Shown piece after piece: positions 9,901 through 18,400 of a stretch of 64,000 bases of DNA. The translations under genes and the position numbers were made by a program. Source of the stretch: Lacinutrix sp. C3R15 (lineage in GTDB: Bacteria; Bacteroidota; Bacteroidia; Flavobacteriales; Flavobacteriaceae); contig NZ_JAHKPZ010000023.1 in the NCBI RefSeq assembly GCF_018860825.1, positions 102,602 through 166,601 on the forward strand. Reading direction: 5' to 3'. The notes beneath the pieces were generated by a model that did no database searches, was not told where the DNA came from, and was given only the letters and a program-made list of their open reading frames with translations. Within the stretch, counting starts at the first letter, position 1. Every line of letters begins with the position of its first letter.

Positions 9901-12900
9901 CGTAGAAATATTGTATCTAGATCCAGAAGAAACTGCATACGATGTACCAGTAAACGTTCCGTTTGTATCGTTTGCCTCCCAGTCTGGGCCAGCATCTGAT
10001 GCAGCAACTAAAGGGCCTCCTGCATTTATTCTAACTAAAGGAGAATAAGTGTCTGTAATTTCACCTGTAACACTTATGGAAATAGGAGAGTTGTTTCCAG
10101 AATGTACAATTTCTAAAGAAGCATTTTTAACACCTATATTACTATTAGAAATAAAGTGTATCGGAATATCTTCATTCGTTCCTGCATTAATAGTTAAAGG
10201 CAAAGCAATATCTGTAGCAAACATAGCAGCATCTGTACCAGTAAAATTAAGAGCAGTTATGGTTATGGCGTCATCTGTTGGACCTCCTTCATTACTAATA
10301 TTAAGTGGTTTTGTTCTTAAAGAATTTGTGGTAGGAGTTAATCCAAAATCTAATGGATTAGGTGTAGCTGCTAATATACCGTTTTGGTTTTCGTAAACTT
10401 CAATATAATCCCAGGTAGCAGTAAAAGGGTTTGCAGAAGCGCCAGTATCTCTAGCGGTAGAAATAATACTAATTGCTAAGCCTTTATTATCTGTAGCATC
10501 TAAAAAATTTAGCGGCAAGGTTATGGGGCTTCCTAAAACAATTAATGTTTGTCCGTCATCTATAGAGTAAAATGGTTGCGCTGTATTTGCAGAAGGATCT
10601 ATACTAAAATATAGGTTTACAGAGCCAGCATCTAAAATATTAGGAACATCATAAGTGTTGTTTATGGTTACCACGCCATTATTTTCTAATAGTACTTGTA
10701 AGCCATTTACAGTATCGGCATTACTAACGCCATTCATTAAAACAAGCTTTAAATAATTATCTTGATCACCATTACCAAAACTAATACCACAGGATTGAAA
10801 ATCTACGGGTTGTGTTTGTGAACCATTAATACCAAAATATGGAGATTCTATTTTAGATTGAATAGTAAAAGGATTAGAATTGCTATCTACTTGTACACCA
10901 AATTGAAACCCATTATCTTGATTATTAGTTATGGCATCACCAATAGTTACATAATCTACTGTAGCCTTACCAGCAGCACCTCCAAAGGAAAGGTCTGCTT
11001 CATCAAATTGTGTTAAGTAGTCTGTGCTTCCAGAAGGGTCTAACATCAAACCTGTAAAACCTAAGCCAAAAAAACCAGTTCCAGGATCGTTATTCCAAAA
11101 AGCAAAATGAACAGGAAGGTTCGTGTTTAAACCGTTATTAGCATCTAGAGCAAAAGCGTCATTAACGTCTAATATGCCATCATTATCATCATCAGGATCA
11201 TTTAAATCTGAAATAAAATCACCATCATTATCGTTAGGTTTGCTCCCTTGAGAACAAATGTTTGTGCCATTATCAATTTCATCTTGGTTAGAAAAACCAT
11301 CACCATCATTATCTGCAAGAGGGTCGTATTCTGGTTCTCCTGGTTGCGCACAATCTAAATCAGAAGGCTCAAAAATAGTAATGTTATTTGCTCCATAAGT
11401 AGCAGCCCAAACAGTACCAGGAAAAATATCTGTATCTCCTTGCGCTGTAATATCTAAAGGTAAAGCGCCAAAACCACTAAAAATAATTTCTTGCTCTAAA
11501 ACAGTGTCTCCAGCAGCATTTAGTGCATATCTGTTAATGTCTCCATTAAAAGAAGCGGTTAAGATGTTGCCTTGCATAATACCGCTAAAATTAGATGCTT
11601 TAAACTCTAGTATACCATTGGTAGAAGAGGGTCTAACATCTAGAATGTTTACTTTAGTGCTGCCAACAGGCTCATCTACAAGGTATTCTCCAAAACGAGG
11701 GTCATCTGGGAAATCACTAATAGAAAAAGAAGTATTAAAATATCCCGAAGTTCCTGTTAATAAAGATTGTAAGGTGTTGGTACTAGTAGCAACCCAGGAA
11801 CCATTAATTTTTTCATAGGCAATTACTTCTGCTCGAGAAGGAAAGGCATTAATAGGAATTGGATGTCCTCCGTAATATGTTTTATTAGGATCGTTTATTG
11901 TACCTACAAAATGTAAAGGATCGCCAATTAAACTACTTCCAGATTCATTCATTTCATTTTTTATGTAATGATTTAAAGGATCGTAAGTAACTGTGCTTTC
12001 GTCTCCTAAAAAGGTGTCTGTTGCGCTGTCATAAATTTTAGGAACGCCTCCCCAAAGGGAGTTAGGTCCATTATCTGAAGTGTAGATTCTTCCGTTGTCG
12101 GTAACTACAACATCATAAGCATTTCTAAAACCAGGAGCAAATAATTGTATTGGGCCTCCAGCTTCTGGAAAAGCTTGGTTTAAACTGTTGTTTCCTCCAA
12201 AAGGATCGTTTATATCTATGGTTGCATCTCGTAAAGGATGCCCTACAGGATATGGAAAATCTGCATGTGTTTTATCTATATCTAATCTTGTTGGGTCATT
12301 AAGTGTAGGTAAATCATATACGTAATCGGTATTGTTTCTTGGGTCTGTATAGGTAGGCATACCTTCTAACTGAGTTAAATCTACAATAAGCATAGAAGCA
12401 GAAAGAAAATACTCAGGAGTGCCAGCAAAATTATTACTTGGTGCTCCTTTGTTGGTATTACCACCTTGCACAATTAATAGGTATTTGTTTCCTGCGCGTT
12501 CAAAAGTGTCCATACCATTGATGGCATGATTTTCTTCGCATCGAGGTAATCCTCTTATAAGGTCTACTTTATCCCAAGAAGTACCATTCCATTCTAATTT
12601 AGATAGAATACCAGAATTGGTGTCTAGGTTAGTGTCACTACCAGCGCCACCACCACCAAATAAAAAGTCTGATGAGGTTACGTATAAAATAGGATTTGTA
12701 GGCGTTCCTGCAGTAACAATTCCTGTTATTAAACGTTGTTGTGTAGGATTAGAAATTCCAGAATCATCATGATTAACAATACCTGTTTGTATAGTGGTAA
12801 TTTCTTCTGTATTGGTAATGGTATAGGTTCCGTTTCCTGATGTAGCAGCGTCTCTACTTATAGTATACGCCAAAATTTTCCCGTCTTGTTGTGCTATATA

Positions 12901-13074
12901 TAGCCTGTTGTCTGGTCCAAATTCTAAAGAAGTAGGGTTAAGTACAGATTCTCCTACTAGGCTGGATGATCCAAAGCTAATGGTTTGAGCATTTGTGTTT
13001 AAAGAAAAGTGTAAGGTAGAAATTAAGAGACATAGCACAAAATTTCGCTTTATTGTAAAGTAAAGCTGCATCAT
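6955..13074 (-). CDS. giant secreted multidomain protein: beta-propeller, malectin, HYR repeats, dockerin
   Basis: 2039 aa. Signal peptide at residues 1-30 (LCLLISTLHFSLNTNAQ). Domains in order: an N-terminal beta-propeller resembling sugar dehydrogenase/NHL proteins (about 30-560; LEFGPDNRLYIAQQDGKI, NGRIYTSDNGPN); thrombospondin type 3-like calcium repeats (about 575-640; DNDGDGFSNQDE, DDDNDGILD); a lectin/jelly-roll-like region; a Hydin/choice-of-anchor D-like domain (about 895-1005); a malectin carbohydrate-binding domain (about 1010-1185; VRINAGGP, GDYIVNFYVANLY); a putative Ig-like (He_PIG) domain; seven HYR repeats (1293-1887); and a dockerin with two F-hand repeats (1977-2039; DANNDNTVSFLD, DFDNNQTINFLD). 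It has no T9SS sorting domain of its own. The role is probably carbohydrate binding or adhesion at the surface, with attachment through the neighbouring cohesin; enzymatic activity of the propeller is unproven. Confidence 0.85.
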   Translation of the reverse strand: MMQLYFTIKRNFVLCLLISTLHFSLNTNAQTISFGSSSLVGESVLNPTSLEFGPDNRLYIAQQDGKILAYTISRDAATSGNGTYTITNTEEITTIQTGIVNHDDSGISNPTQQRLITGIVTAGTPTNPILYVTSSDFLFGGGGAGSDTNLDTNSGILSKLEWNGTSWDKVDLIRGLPRCEENHAINGMDTFERAGNKYLLIVQGGNTNKGAPSNNFAGTPEYFLSASMLIVDLTQLEGMPTYTDPRNNTDYVYDLPTLNDPTRLDIDKTHADFPYPVGHPLRDATIDINDPFGGNNSLNQAFPEAGGPIQLFAPGFRNAYDVVVTDNGRIYTSDNGPNSLWGGVPKIYDSATDTFLGDESTVTYDPLNHYIKNEMNESGSSLIGDPLHFVGTINDPNKTYYGGHPIPINAFPSRAEVIAYEKINGSWVATSTNTLQSLLTGTSGYFNTSFSISDFPDDPRFGEYLVDEPVGSTKVNILDVRPSSTNGILEFKASNFSGIMQGNILTASFNGDINRYALNAAGDTVLEQEIIFSGFGALPLDITAQGDTDIFPGTVWAATYGANNITIFEPSDLDCAQPGEPEYDPLADNDGDGFSNQDEIDNGTNICSQGSKPNDNDGDFISDLNDPDDDNDGILDVNDAFALDANNGLNTNLPVHFAFWNNDPGTGFFGLGFTGLMLDPSGSTDYLTQFDEADLSFGGAAGKATVDYVTIGDAITNNQDNGFQFGVQVDSNSNPFTIQSKIESPYFGINGSQTQPVDFQSCGISFGNGDQDNYLKLVLMNGVSNADTVNGLQVLLENNGVVTINNTYDVPNILDAGSVNLYFSIDPSANTAQPFYSIDDGQTLIVLGSPITLPLNFLDATDNKGLAISIISTARDTGASANPFTATWDYIEVYENQNGILAATPNPLDFGLTPTTNSLRTKPLNISNEGGPTDDAITITALNFTGTDAAMFATDIALPLTINAGTNEDIPIHFISNSNIGVKNASLEIVHSGNNSPISISVTGEITDTYSPLVRINAGGPLVAASDAGPDWEANDTNGTFTGTSYAVSSGSRYNISTLDYTAKDASIPSYIDQTTYETVMNSQRSISVTSIPMIFSIPVPNGDYIVNFYVANLYNGTSDPGERIYSVDIENQRFLQNFDPSATYGHRVAGMIQHNVLVLDGILEIEFFRNIENPMVNAIEILALQGSDIIIDPIADITSCASEISDFSVIANGGDANENFTYSISGQPSGLQMEPTNGLIFGTIDSSATTGGLNSDGVHQVTVTVSKTGSTDAIETFIWTVIEDTEVPIITCPENITQTADAALCEATVTITEPTATDNCATSITYSGVRDDALLLTDPYPVGVTTITWTATDASGNESITCEQTITITEDEAPVITCPEDITQAADTGLCEATVTIIEPTATDNCSAGITYSGVRDDALLLTDAYPVGVTTITWTATDASGNESLTCEQTVTITEDEVPVIVCPEDITQTADAGLCEATVTIIEPTATDNCSSGITYSGVRDDALLLTDAYPVGETTITWTATDTSGNESITCEQTITITDDEVPVITCPEDITQAADAGLCEATLTIIEPTATDNCATSITYSGVRDDALLLTDTYPVGDTTITWTATDASGNESITCEQTITITDDEAPVITCPEDITQAADTGLCEATLTITEPTATDNCATSITYSGVRDDALLLTDPYPVGDTTITWTATDASGNESITCEQTISITEDEVPVITCMENITQTADTGYCDANVTIIEPTATDNCSANITYTGVRSDALLLTDPYPVGDTTITWTATDTTGNDSSTCEQTITITDDEIPVITCPADIVETIPNGTTEASITIIEPTVTENCTGAITYTGIRDDALLLSDPYPLGDTIITWTATDAYGNVSTSCNQTITVKSTYILHLNVSLQARTDYTGNYTVIIYDENDLVNPAYSLNATANPVGALILSTEILPGNYKVLVKHPMYLQRLLNVSLTGNQTETVSPLLAGDANNDNTVSFLDYGILSSTYGLNSTQIGYDSRVDFDNNQTINFLDYAIITGNYSLTGETQND
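7414..9198 (-). repeat. seven HYR-domain repeats encoded by 258-bp units
   Basis: Inside the giant gene, seven units of 86 residues (the last 79) each begin CPE(N/D)ITQ and carry EPTATDNC, YSGVRDDALLL, YPVG-TTITWTATD and NES-TCEQT. The 258-bp DNA units are very similar, especially units 2-5, which shows recent tandem duplication or gene conversion. Unit 7 is the most diverged and has lost the second Cys (TTEA in place of LCEA). Confidence 0.92.
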
Positions 13075-13266
13075 TTTTTTTTGTTTTTTTTGTTTATTAA
13101 GTGCTATTAATCAAAAAAAAATAAAGAGATGTAAGTTGCTTAATAGCAACATGTTAAATTTAAGTAATAATGACTAGATTTAGACGCTAGAGGTGTTTTT
13201 TTCGTTGAAATGGAAAAAAACAAGGTGTTTTGTAGAGCAAGAAATAATAAGGTAAGAAAATATGTT

Positions 13267-13671
13267 TTATTCTTCGTTTAATTTGTTAATAGCTGCTAAT
13301 CTGCCAATAAAAAATGCTGCAATTACAGAAATTATACCGGAAATGATAGACCAAGTAGGATGAGACATAGCCAAAGAGCCACCAATAGATCCTGTAATGA
13401 TTATTGCGGATACTATATAGGCAGGGATTAATGAGTTTTCTGAAACGGCTGTAGATGCAATCATACCGCCAACAATACCAAAACAATGCGCTACAATAAC
13501 TAGAATCATTGCTCCTTTAGGTATTAAATGCATGTTTTGTTTAATAGATTCTGGCTCCATAGGATTAGCTCCTTGCGGGAAAGTAAAAAACTGAGGGCCT
13601 AAAATATATAATAAAAATACTACTAATCCAGCAACAACAAGACCAACAGTAATGGCAAACACGTTTCTCAT
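13267..13671 (-). CDS. small four-helix membrane protein of unknown function
   Basis: 134 aa, almost wholly hydrophobic with about four transmembrane helices: FAITVGLVVAGLVVFLLYIL, ILVIVAHCFGIVGGMIAS, LIPAYIVSAIIITGSIG and WSIISGIISVIAAFFIG. The loop after helix 1 (FTFPQGANPMEPESIKQNM) is extracytoplasmic in the likely topology. Similar small proteins are seen as hypothetical proteins in flavobacteria; no function can be assigned. It is a single gene, separated from the genes on either side by about 190 and 355 bases. Confidence 0.75.
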   Translation of the reverse strand: MRNVFAITVGLVVAGLVVFLLYILGPQFFTFPQGANPMEPESIKQNMHLIPKGAMILVIVAHCFGIVGGMIASTAVSENSLIPAYIVSAIIITGSIGGSLAMSHPTWSIISGIISVIAAFFIGRLAAINKLNEE

Positions 13672-13771
13672 ATCTTTAATTTTGGTTAGGTATTTTTAAA
13701 GATACAAAAAAATATTAGTTAAAAAATTTAGAATATGTGTTGTTTTGGTTTTTGTTGTACCATATTGTAAA

Positions 13772-13803
13772 AAAAGACTTGAAGTATATACTTCAAGTCT
13801 TTT
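13772..13803. terminator. perfect 32-bp palindrome, bidirectional terminator-like
   Basis: A perfect inverted repeat centred at 13787/13788 (arms AAAAGACTTGAAGTAT / ATACTTCAAGTCTTTT) with A- and T-tracts at its ends. On the minus strand it lies about 220 bases past the end of the FPGNDW-repeat gene and just past the secA remnant, so it can end that transcript. Confidence 0.7.
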
Positions 13804-13845
13804 AATTAATATAATTGTTTTGCTAGGTGTATTAAGTTGTTTTTT

Positions 13846-14010
13846 TTCTACCAAAAACCATTCTCCTTTGGCTATTAGCTTTGCTTGTTTGTGTTGGTGA
13901 TGCTCCTTTAAATAAGAAAGAAATTACGTCTTTATTTATCTGATCTATTGTAGGTTTAAACAACTCAAAAGCTTCAAACTTATAGATTAATAAAGGATTT
14001 TTTTGCTTAT
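13846..14010 (-). pseudogene. decayed duplicate of the secA 3' end
   Basis: Positions 13903-14010 match the real secA 3' region at 15797-15904 with only about four mismatches. They encode NPLLIYKFEAFELFK and NKDVISFLFKG, equivalent to SecA residues about 983-1020. After an internal deletion of about 80 codons, positions 13851-13895 match the extreme secA end (LIAKGEWVLIEE) but out of frame. The fragment begins about 15 bases after the stop of the FPGNDW-repeat gene and cannot encode a working protein. Together with the intact secA it forms imperfect direct repeats around a two-gene module (14027-15296), suggesting an old tandem duplication or an insertion event. Confidence 0.85.
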
Positions 14011-14026
14011 TAACTATTATCGAATT

Positions 14027-14752
14027 TTATCTGATATGTATTGGAATGGAAATAAGTGTTTTATCCAAAGAGAGTGTTAGTTCAATATGATTAGGGGCTA
14101 AATAAATAAAATTAGCAGTTAAATTTTTAGTAGGTAAAATTAATTTTTTTGAATCTACAGTTAGTTCTGCGGCTATTAGATTCTTATCTAATTTATTGCT
14201 ATTTGTAATGCGATAAAAAACCACTAGCCAATCGTTACCAGGGAAAGATTCCATTAATTTATTTACAGGTTTCCAATCGTTACCTGGAAATTTTATGCTG
14301 TTCTCTCTTGGTTTCCAGTCATTTCCTGGAAATTTTAGTTTAGAATTTTTAGGGTTCCAATCGTTGCCAGGAAAGCGAATAAGAGAATTGTTTTTTGGTT
14401 TCCAGTCGTTTCCCGGAAAAGCAGCAATAGAATCCTTGTTAGGTTGCCAGTCATTACCTGGAAAAAATAAAATATAGTACTTACCTGCTTTTAGTTTTAT
14501 GTTATTTACTAGTATGTCATTATTGAATTCTATTACTGTTTTACCGTTAGCGTTTTGCTTCCATTGATTTTTATAATTTTTTAATCCTTTGTTGTGATTT
14601 AGTGTCTGCTTTTTAGGCAGGTTGATGCTTGTTTTTAATTCTGTTTCACCAATTTTTTGGATAGTGATATTGGTAACTGTTTGTTCTTGTGCTCTTGAAA
14701 CAGCGGTAGTACATAGCACAAAAAGGGTGTAATATAGTAAGTGAATTTTCAT
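14027..14752 (-). CDS. secreted DUF2911-like protein with six FPGNDW repeats
   Basis: 241 aa. Signal peptide at residues 1-21 (YYTLFVLCTTAVSRAQ). The frame around the repeats, KLKAGKYYILFFPGNDW followed after the repeats by LVVFYRITN, matches the DUF2911 hairpin seen in the gene at 2059-2613 (LPAGKYTIWTIP...WNVMF). Thus a normal single turn seems to have been expanded in place into six tandem FPGNDW units (residues 97-175). The C-terminal part (AAELTVDSKKLILPTKNL, IELTLSLDKTLISIPI) fits the family's final strands. It is 10 bases after the preceding gene at 14763-15296 and so probably co-transcribed. Function unknown; T9SS sorting domain absent. Confidence 0.72.
   Translation of the reverse strand: MKIHLLYYTLFVLCTTAVSRAQEQTVTNITIQKIGETELKTSINLPKKQTLNHNKGLKNYKNQWKQNANGKTVIEFNNDILVNNIKLKAGKYYILFFPGNDWQPNKDSIAAFPGNDWKPKNNSLIRFPGNDWNPKNSKLKFPGNDWKPRENSIKFPGNDWKPVNKLMESFPGNDWLVVFYRITNSNKLDKNLIAAELTVDSKKLILPTKNLTANFIYLAPNHIELTLSLDKTLISIPIHIR
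14228..14464 (-). repeat. tandem FPGNDW repeat, 14-15 residue period
   Basis: Six copies of FPGNDW at residues 97-102, 112-117, 127-132, 141-146, 155-160 and 170-175, joined by linkers of 8-9 residues such as KPKNNSLIR, NPKNSKLK and KPRENSIK. Linkers begin with K/N/Q-P and hold basic and Asn residues. Unit length varies by one whole codon, so the frame is kept. The codons for FPGNDW differ between copies, so the expansion is not extremely recent. Confidence 0.95.
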
Positions 14753-14762
14753 AATAATGTTT

Positions 14763-15296
14763 TTAGTTATGTATGTATTCTATGATATCGTTTTGAATAG
14801 GAAATATTGGTTGTTCATTTTGTCTTCCAGGTGAAGGATTTGCGATGTTTTCTATTACCACATTTACAGCGTCTTGAGGATTTACTTGTGATCTTGATAA
14901 AATAAGTTTTCCTTTTCTATCATAATTTTCTAATAAAGATGTAGTCGCTAAAAAAGCTTCTAGGTTTGTAAACTTAAAGTCAAAATAGACCTCTCTAATT
15001 CCATTACTTATATGCGTGCCGCTTATCTTAATTGTGTAAAGCGGAATGCTTTTTTCGTGTGGTCTTAAATTTGAATAGTCTAGTAATACAGTGGTATATT
15101 CTTGTTCTAACTGGTTTACTTTAAAAGGTTCTATTTTATAATCATCTATTCTAATATAAAAACTTAAATAGTTTGGGTTAAATAGAATATTTCTTTCTGT
15201 GATTTCGATAGATCCTGGATTAGGATTGTTAATTGTAATTTGGGCAGATGCATTATAGCTTAAAAATATAGCAATAATTAAGAATAAATTTTTCAT
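14763..15296 (-). CDS. secreted protein of unknown function
   Basis: 177 aa from the ATG at 15296. The frame extends upstream to 15380, but only the 15296 start gives a clean signal peptide (MKNLFLIIAIFLSYNASAQ). The mature part is beta-rich (ITINNPNPGSIEITERNILF, YLSFYIRIDDYKIEPFKV, IPLYTIKISGTHISNGIREV) and ends IFPIQNDIIEYIHN. No domain was recognised. It lies between the secA terminator and the FPGNDW gene, on the same strand, 10 bases before the latter. Both belong to the module bracketed by secA 3' sequences. Confidence 0.7.
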   Translation of the reverse strand: MKNLFLIIAIFLSYNASAQITINNPNPGSIEITERNILFNPNYLSFYIRIDDYKIEPFKVNQLEQEYTTVLLDYSNLRPHEKSIPLYTIKISGTHISNGIREVYFDFKFTNLEAFLATTSLLENYDRKGKLILSRSQVNPQDAVNVVIENIANPSPGRQNEQPIFPIQNDIIEYIHN

Positions 15297-15397
15297 GGGA
15301 TACCTAGTTTTAAGTTTATAGATTTTGTAGCATTGGTTAACCCTATAATAATTGGTTTTAAAGGGAAACAAAAAGTCCAATGCTCACTATTTAATAT

Positions 15398-15431
15398 AAA
15401 AAATCCTGATAGGTTAACATCAGGATTTTTT
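15398..15431 (-). terminator. secA rho-independent terminator
   Basis: A 13-bp perfect stem (AAAAAATCCTGAT / ATCAGGATTTTTT) with an 8-base loop, 67 bases downstream of the secA stop. T-tracts at both ends allow it to act in either direction. Confidence 0.8.
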
Positions 15432-15497
15432 TTGTGTATTTAAAAGTCTATAGACTAATAATAACTATGTATTTGGTTTCTATTTTTAAAACATTAT

Positions 15498-18400
15498 TTA
15501 TTCTTCAATTAAAACCCATTCGCCTTTAGCTATTAAAGGTTCTGCTTGTTTGTATTTTACGGTTTTGTTTTCACCACTCATAACGTGTTTGATAGTAACC
15601 TTGTCGTTACGTCCTATTTTTGGCTTGTCACGTACTATTGTTTCTACTACTTCTGGTTGACGTTGCGTATTACTAGCAGCTCTGTTTTGAGCAGAACGTT
15701 CGTCTAGGTTAGGAATCTCTTCTTTTTGCGTTTGTAAGTTTTCTTTTTTACGCGTTTCTTTCGCTTCTTGAATAGTAGATTCTTGGGTTGGTAATTCACC
15801 TTTAAATAAGAAAGAAATTACGTCTTTATTTACCTGATCTATTGTAGATTTAAACAACTCAAAAGCTTCAAACTTATAGATTAATAAAGGATCTTTTTGC
15901 TCATGTACAGCTAATTGTACCGATTGTTTTAACTCATCCATTTTACGAAGATGTGTTTTCCAAGCGTCATCAATAATAGCTAGTGTGATGTTTTTTTCAA
16001 AATCTGTTATTAATTGTTTTCCTTGAGACTCATACGCTTTTTCAAGGTCTGTAACTACTTGTAAAGATTTTACACCATCTGTAAATGGAACAACAATTCT
16101 TTTAAATTTATCGCGTTGTGTTTCGTATACATTTTTAATAATAGGAAATGCAACTTCTGCATTGCGTTCCATTTTAGCTTTGTAATGTTCAAAAGCTGCT
16201 TTATATACGCGTTGCGCAATTTCTTGAACAGAAAGTTTGGCAAATTCGGCTTCTGTAATTGGCGAGCTCATAGAGAAATAACGAATTAACTCAAATTCGA
16301 AATTTTTATAATCGCTAGCAGCTTTATTTGTGTCTGCAATGATTTCTGAAGTATCATAAACCATATTGGCAATATCTACACGAAGACGTTCACCAAATAA
16401 TGCATGGTGTCTACGTTTGTAAACTACCTCACGTTGTGAGTTCATAACATCATCATACTCTAATAAACGTTTACGTACACCAAAGTTGTTTTCTTCTACT
16501 TTTTTCTGTGCTCTTTCAATAGATTTAGAAATCATAGAGTGCTGAATAACTTCTCCTTCTTCTAATCCCATTCTATCCATCATTTTGGCAATACGTTCAC
16601 TACCAAAAAGACGCATTAAATTATCTTCTAAAGACACATAAAATTGTGAACTACCAACATCTCCTTGTCTACCAGCACGACCACGTAACTGTCTGTCTAC
16701 ACGACGCGAATCATGACGTTCTGTACCAATAATTGCTAAACCGCCAGCAGCTTTTACCTCGTCTGTTAATTTAATATCTGTACCACGACCAGCCATATTG
16801 GTTGCAATAGTTACTTGTCCGCTTCTACCTGCTTCATCTACAATTTCTGCTTCCTTTTTATGTTGTTTAGCATTTAAAACATTGTGAGGTACTTTTCGTA
16901 TAGAAAGCATTTTTCCTAATAACTCAGAAATTTCAACATTAGTAGTACCAATTAAAACAGGTCTTCCTGCTTCTGATAGTTTGGTTACCTCATCAATAAC
17001 CGCATTGTATTTTTCACGTTTGGTTTTGTATACTAAATCTTGTTTGTCATCACGTGCAATAGGTTTGTTGGTTGGTATTTCAACAACATCTAATTTGTAA
17101 ATCTCCCAGAACTCACCTGCTTCTGTTACAGCAGTACCTGTCATACCAGAAAGCTTTCTGTACATTCTAAAGTAATTTTGAAGGGTTACTGTAGCAAAAG
17201 TTTGGGTAGCATCTTCAATTTTTACATTTTCTTTAGCTTCAATCGCTTGGTGTAAACCGTCAGAATAACGACGACCATCCATAATACGACCAGTTTGCTC
17301 GTCTACAATCATTACTTTGTTATCCATTACCACATACTGCACATCTTTTTCAAAAAGGGCATATGCTTTTAGTAATTGATTAAGGGTATGTATACGTTCT
17401 GATTTGATTCCGAAATCACGAAATAAATCTTCTTTTTGTTCTGCTTCTTCTTCTTTGCTTAATCCTTTGGCTTCAATTTTTGCAATTTCAACACCAATTT
17501 CAGGCATGATAAAAAAGTCAGGATTGTCTTTTCCAGAAAGGTATTCAATACCTTTATCTGTAAGTTCTATTTGGTTGTTTTTTTCTTCAATTACATAGTA
17601 CAGTTCTGCATCAATCTTAGGCATTTCCCTGTTGTTGTCTTGCATGTAATAGTTCTCGGTTTTTTGAAGTAGTTGTTTAACACCTTCTTCACTTAAAAAC
17701 TTAATTAATGCTTTGTTTTTAGGAATACCTCTGTATACACGAAGTAATTGAAAACCACCTTCTTTTTCATCGCCAGAAGCAATTAGTTTTTTAGCTTCTG
17801 CTAATACACCTGTTAGGTATTTACGTTGTACCGAAACAATATCATCTACCTTAGGTTTTAAGGCATCAAACTCATGTTGATCTCCTTTAGGTATTGGACC
17901 AGAAATAATTAATGGCGTTCTTGCATCATCTACTAAAACAGAATCTACCTCATCCACAATAGCGTAGTGATGTGGACGTTGCACTAAATCATTAGGGTTA
18001 TGTGCCATATTATCACGTAGGTAATCAAAACCAAACTCGTTATTGGTACCATAGGTAATATCTGCATTGTATGCTTTTTTACGTGCTGCAGAATTAGGTT
18101 GGTGATAGTCAATACAGTCTACGCTTAAGCCGTGAAATTCAAAAAGAGGAGCCATCCATGCGCTATCTCTTTTTGCTAGATAGTCATTTACGGTTACTAA
18201 GTGTACACCACGACCAGCTAAAGCATTAAGGTACACAGGTAGCGTTGCTACTAATGTTTTACCTTCACCTGTTTGCATTTCGGCAATTTTACCTTGGTGC
18301 ATAGCAATACCACCAATTAATTGCACGTCATAATGAATCATGTCCCAAGTAATAGGTTTTCCTGCAGCATCCCAGGAGTTTGCCCAGGTTGCTTGATCTC

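Noticed and set aside
13846..14010. A short real gene in the secA-like fragment
   Set aside because: It lacks a start, holds an internal deletion and a frameshift relative to SecA, so it is a remnant.
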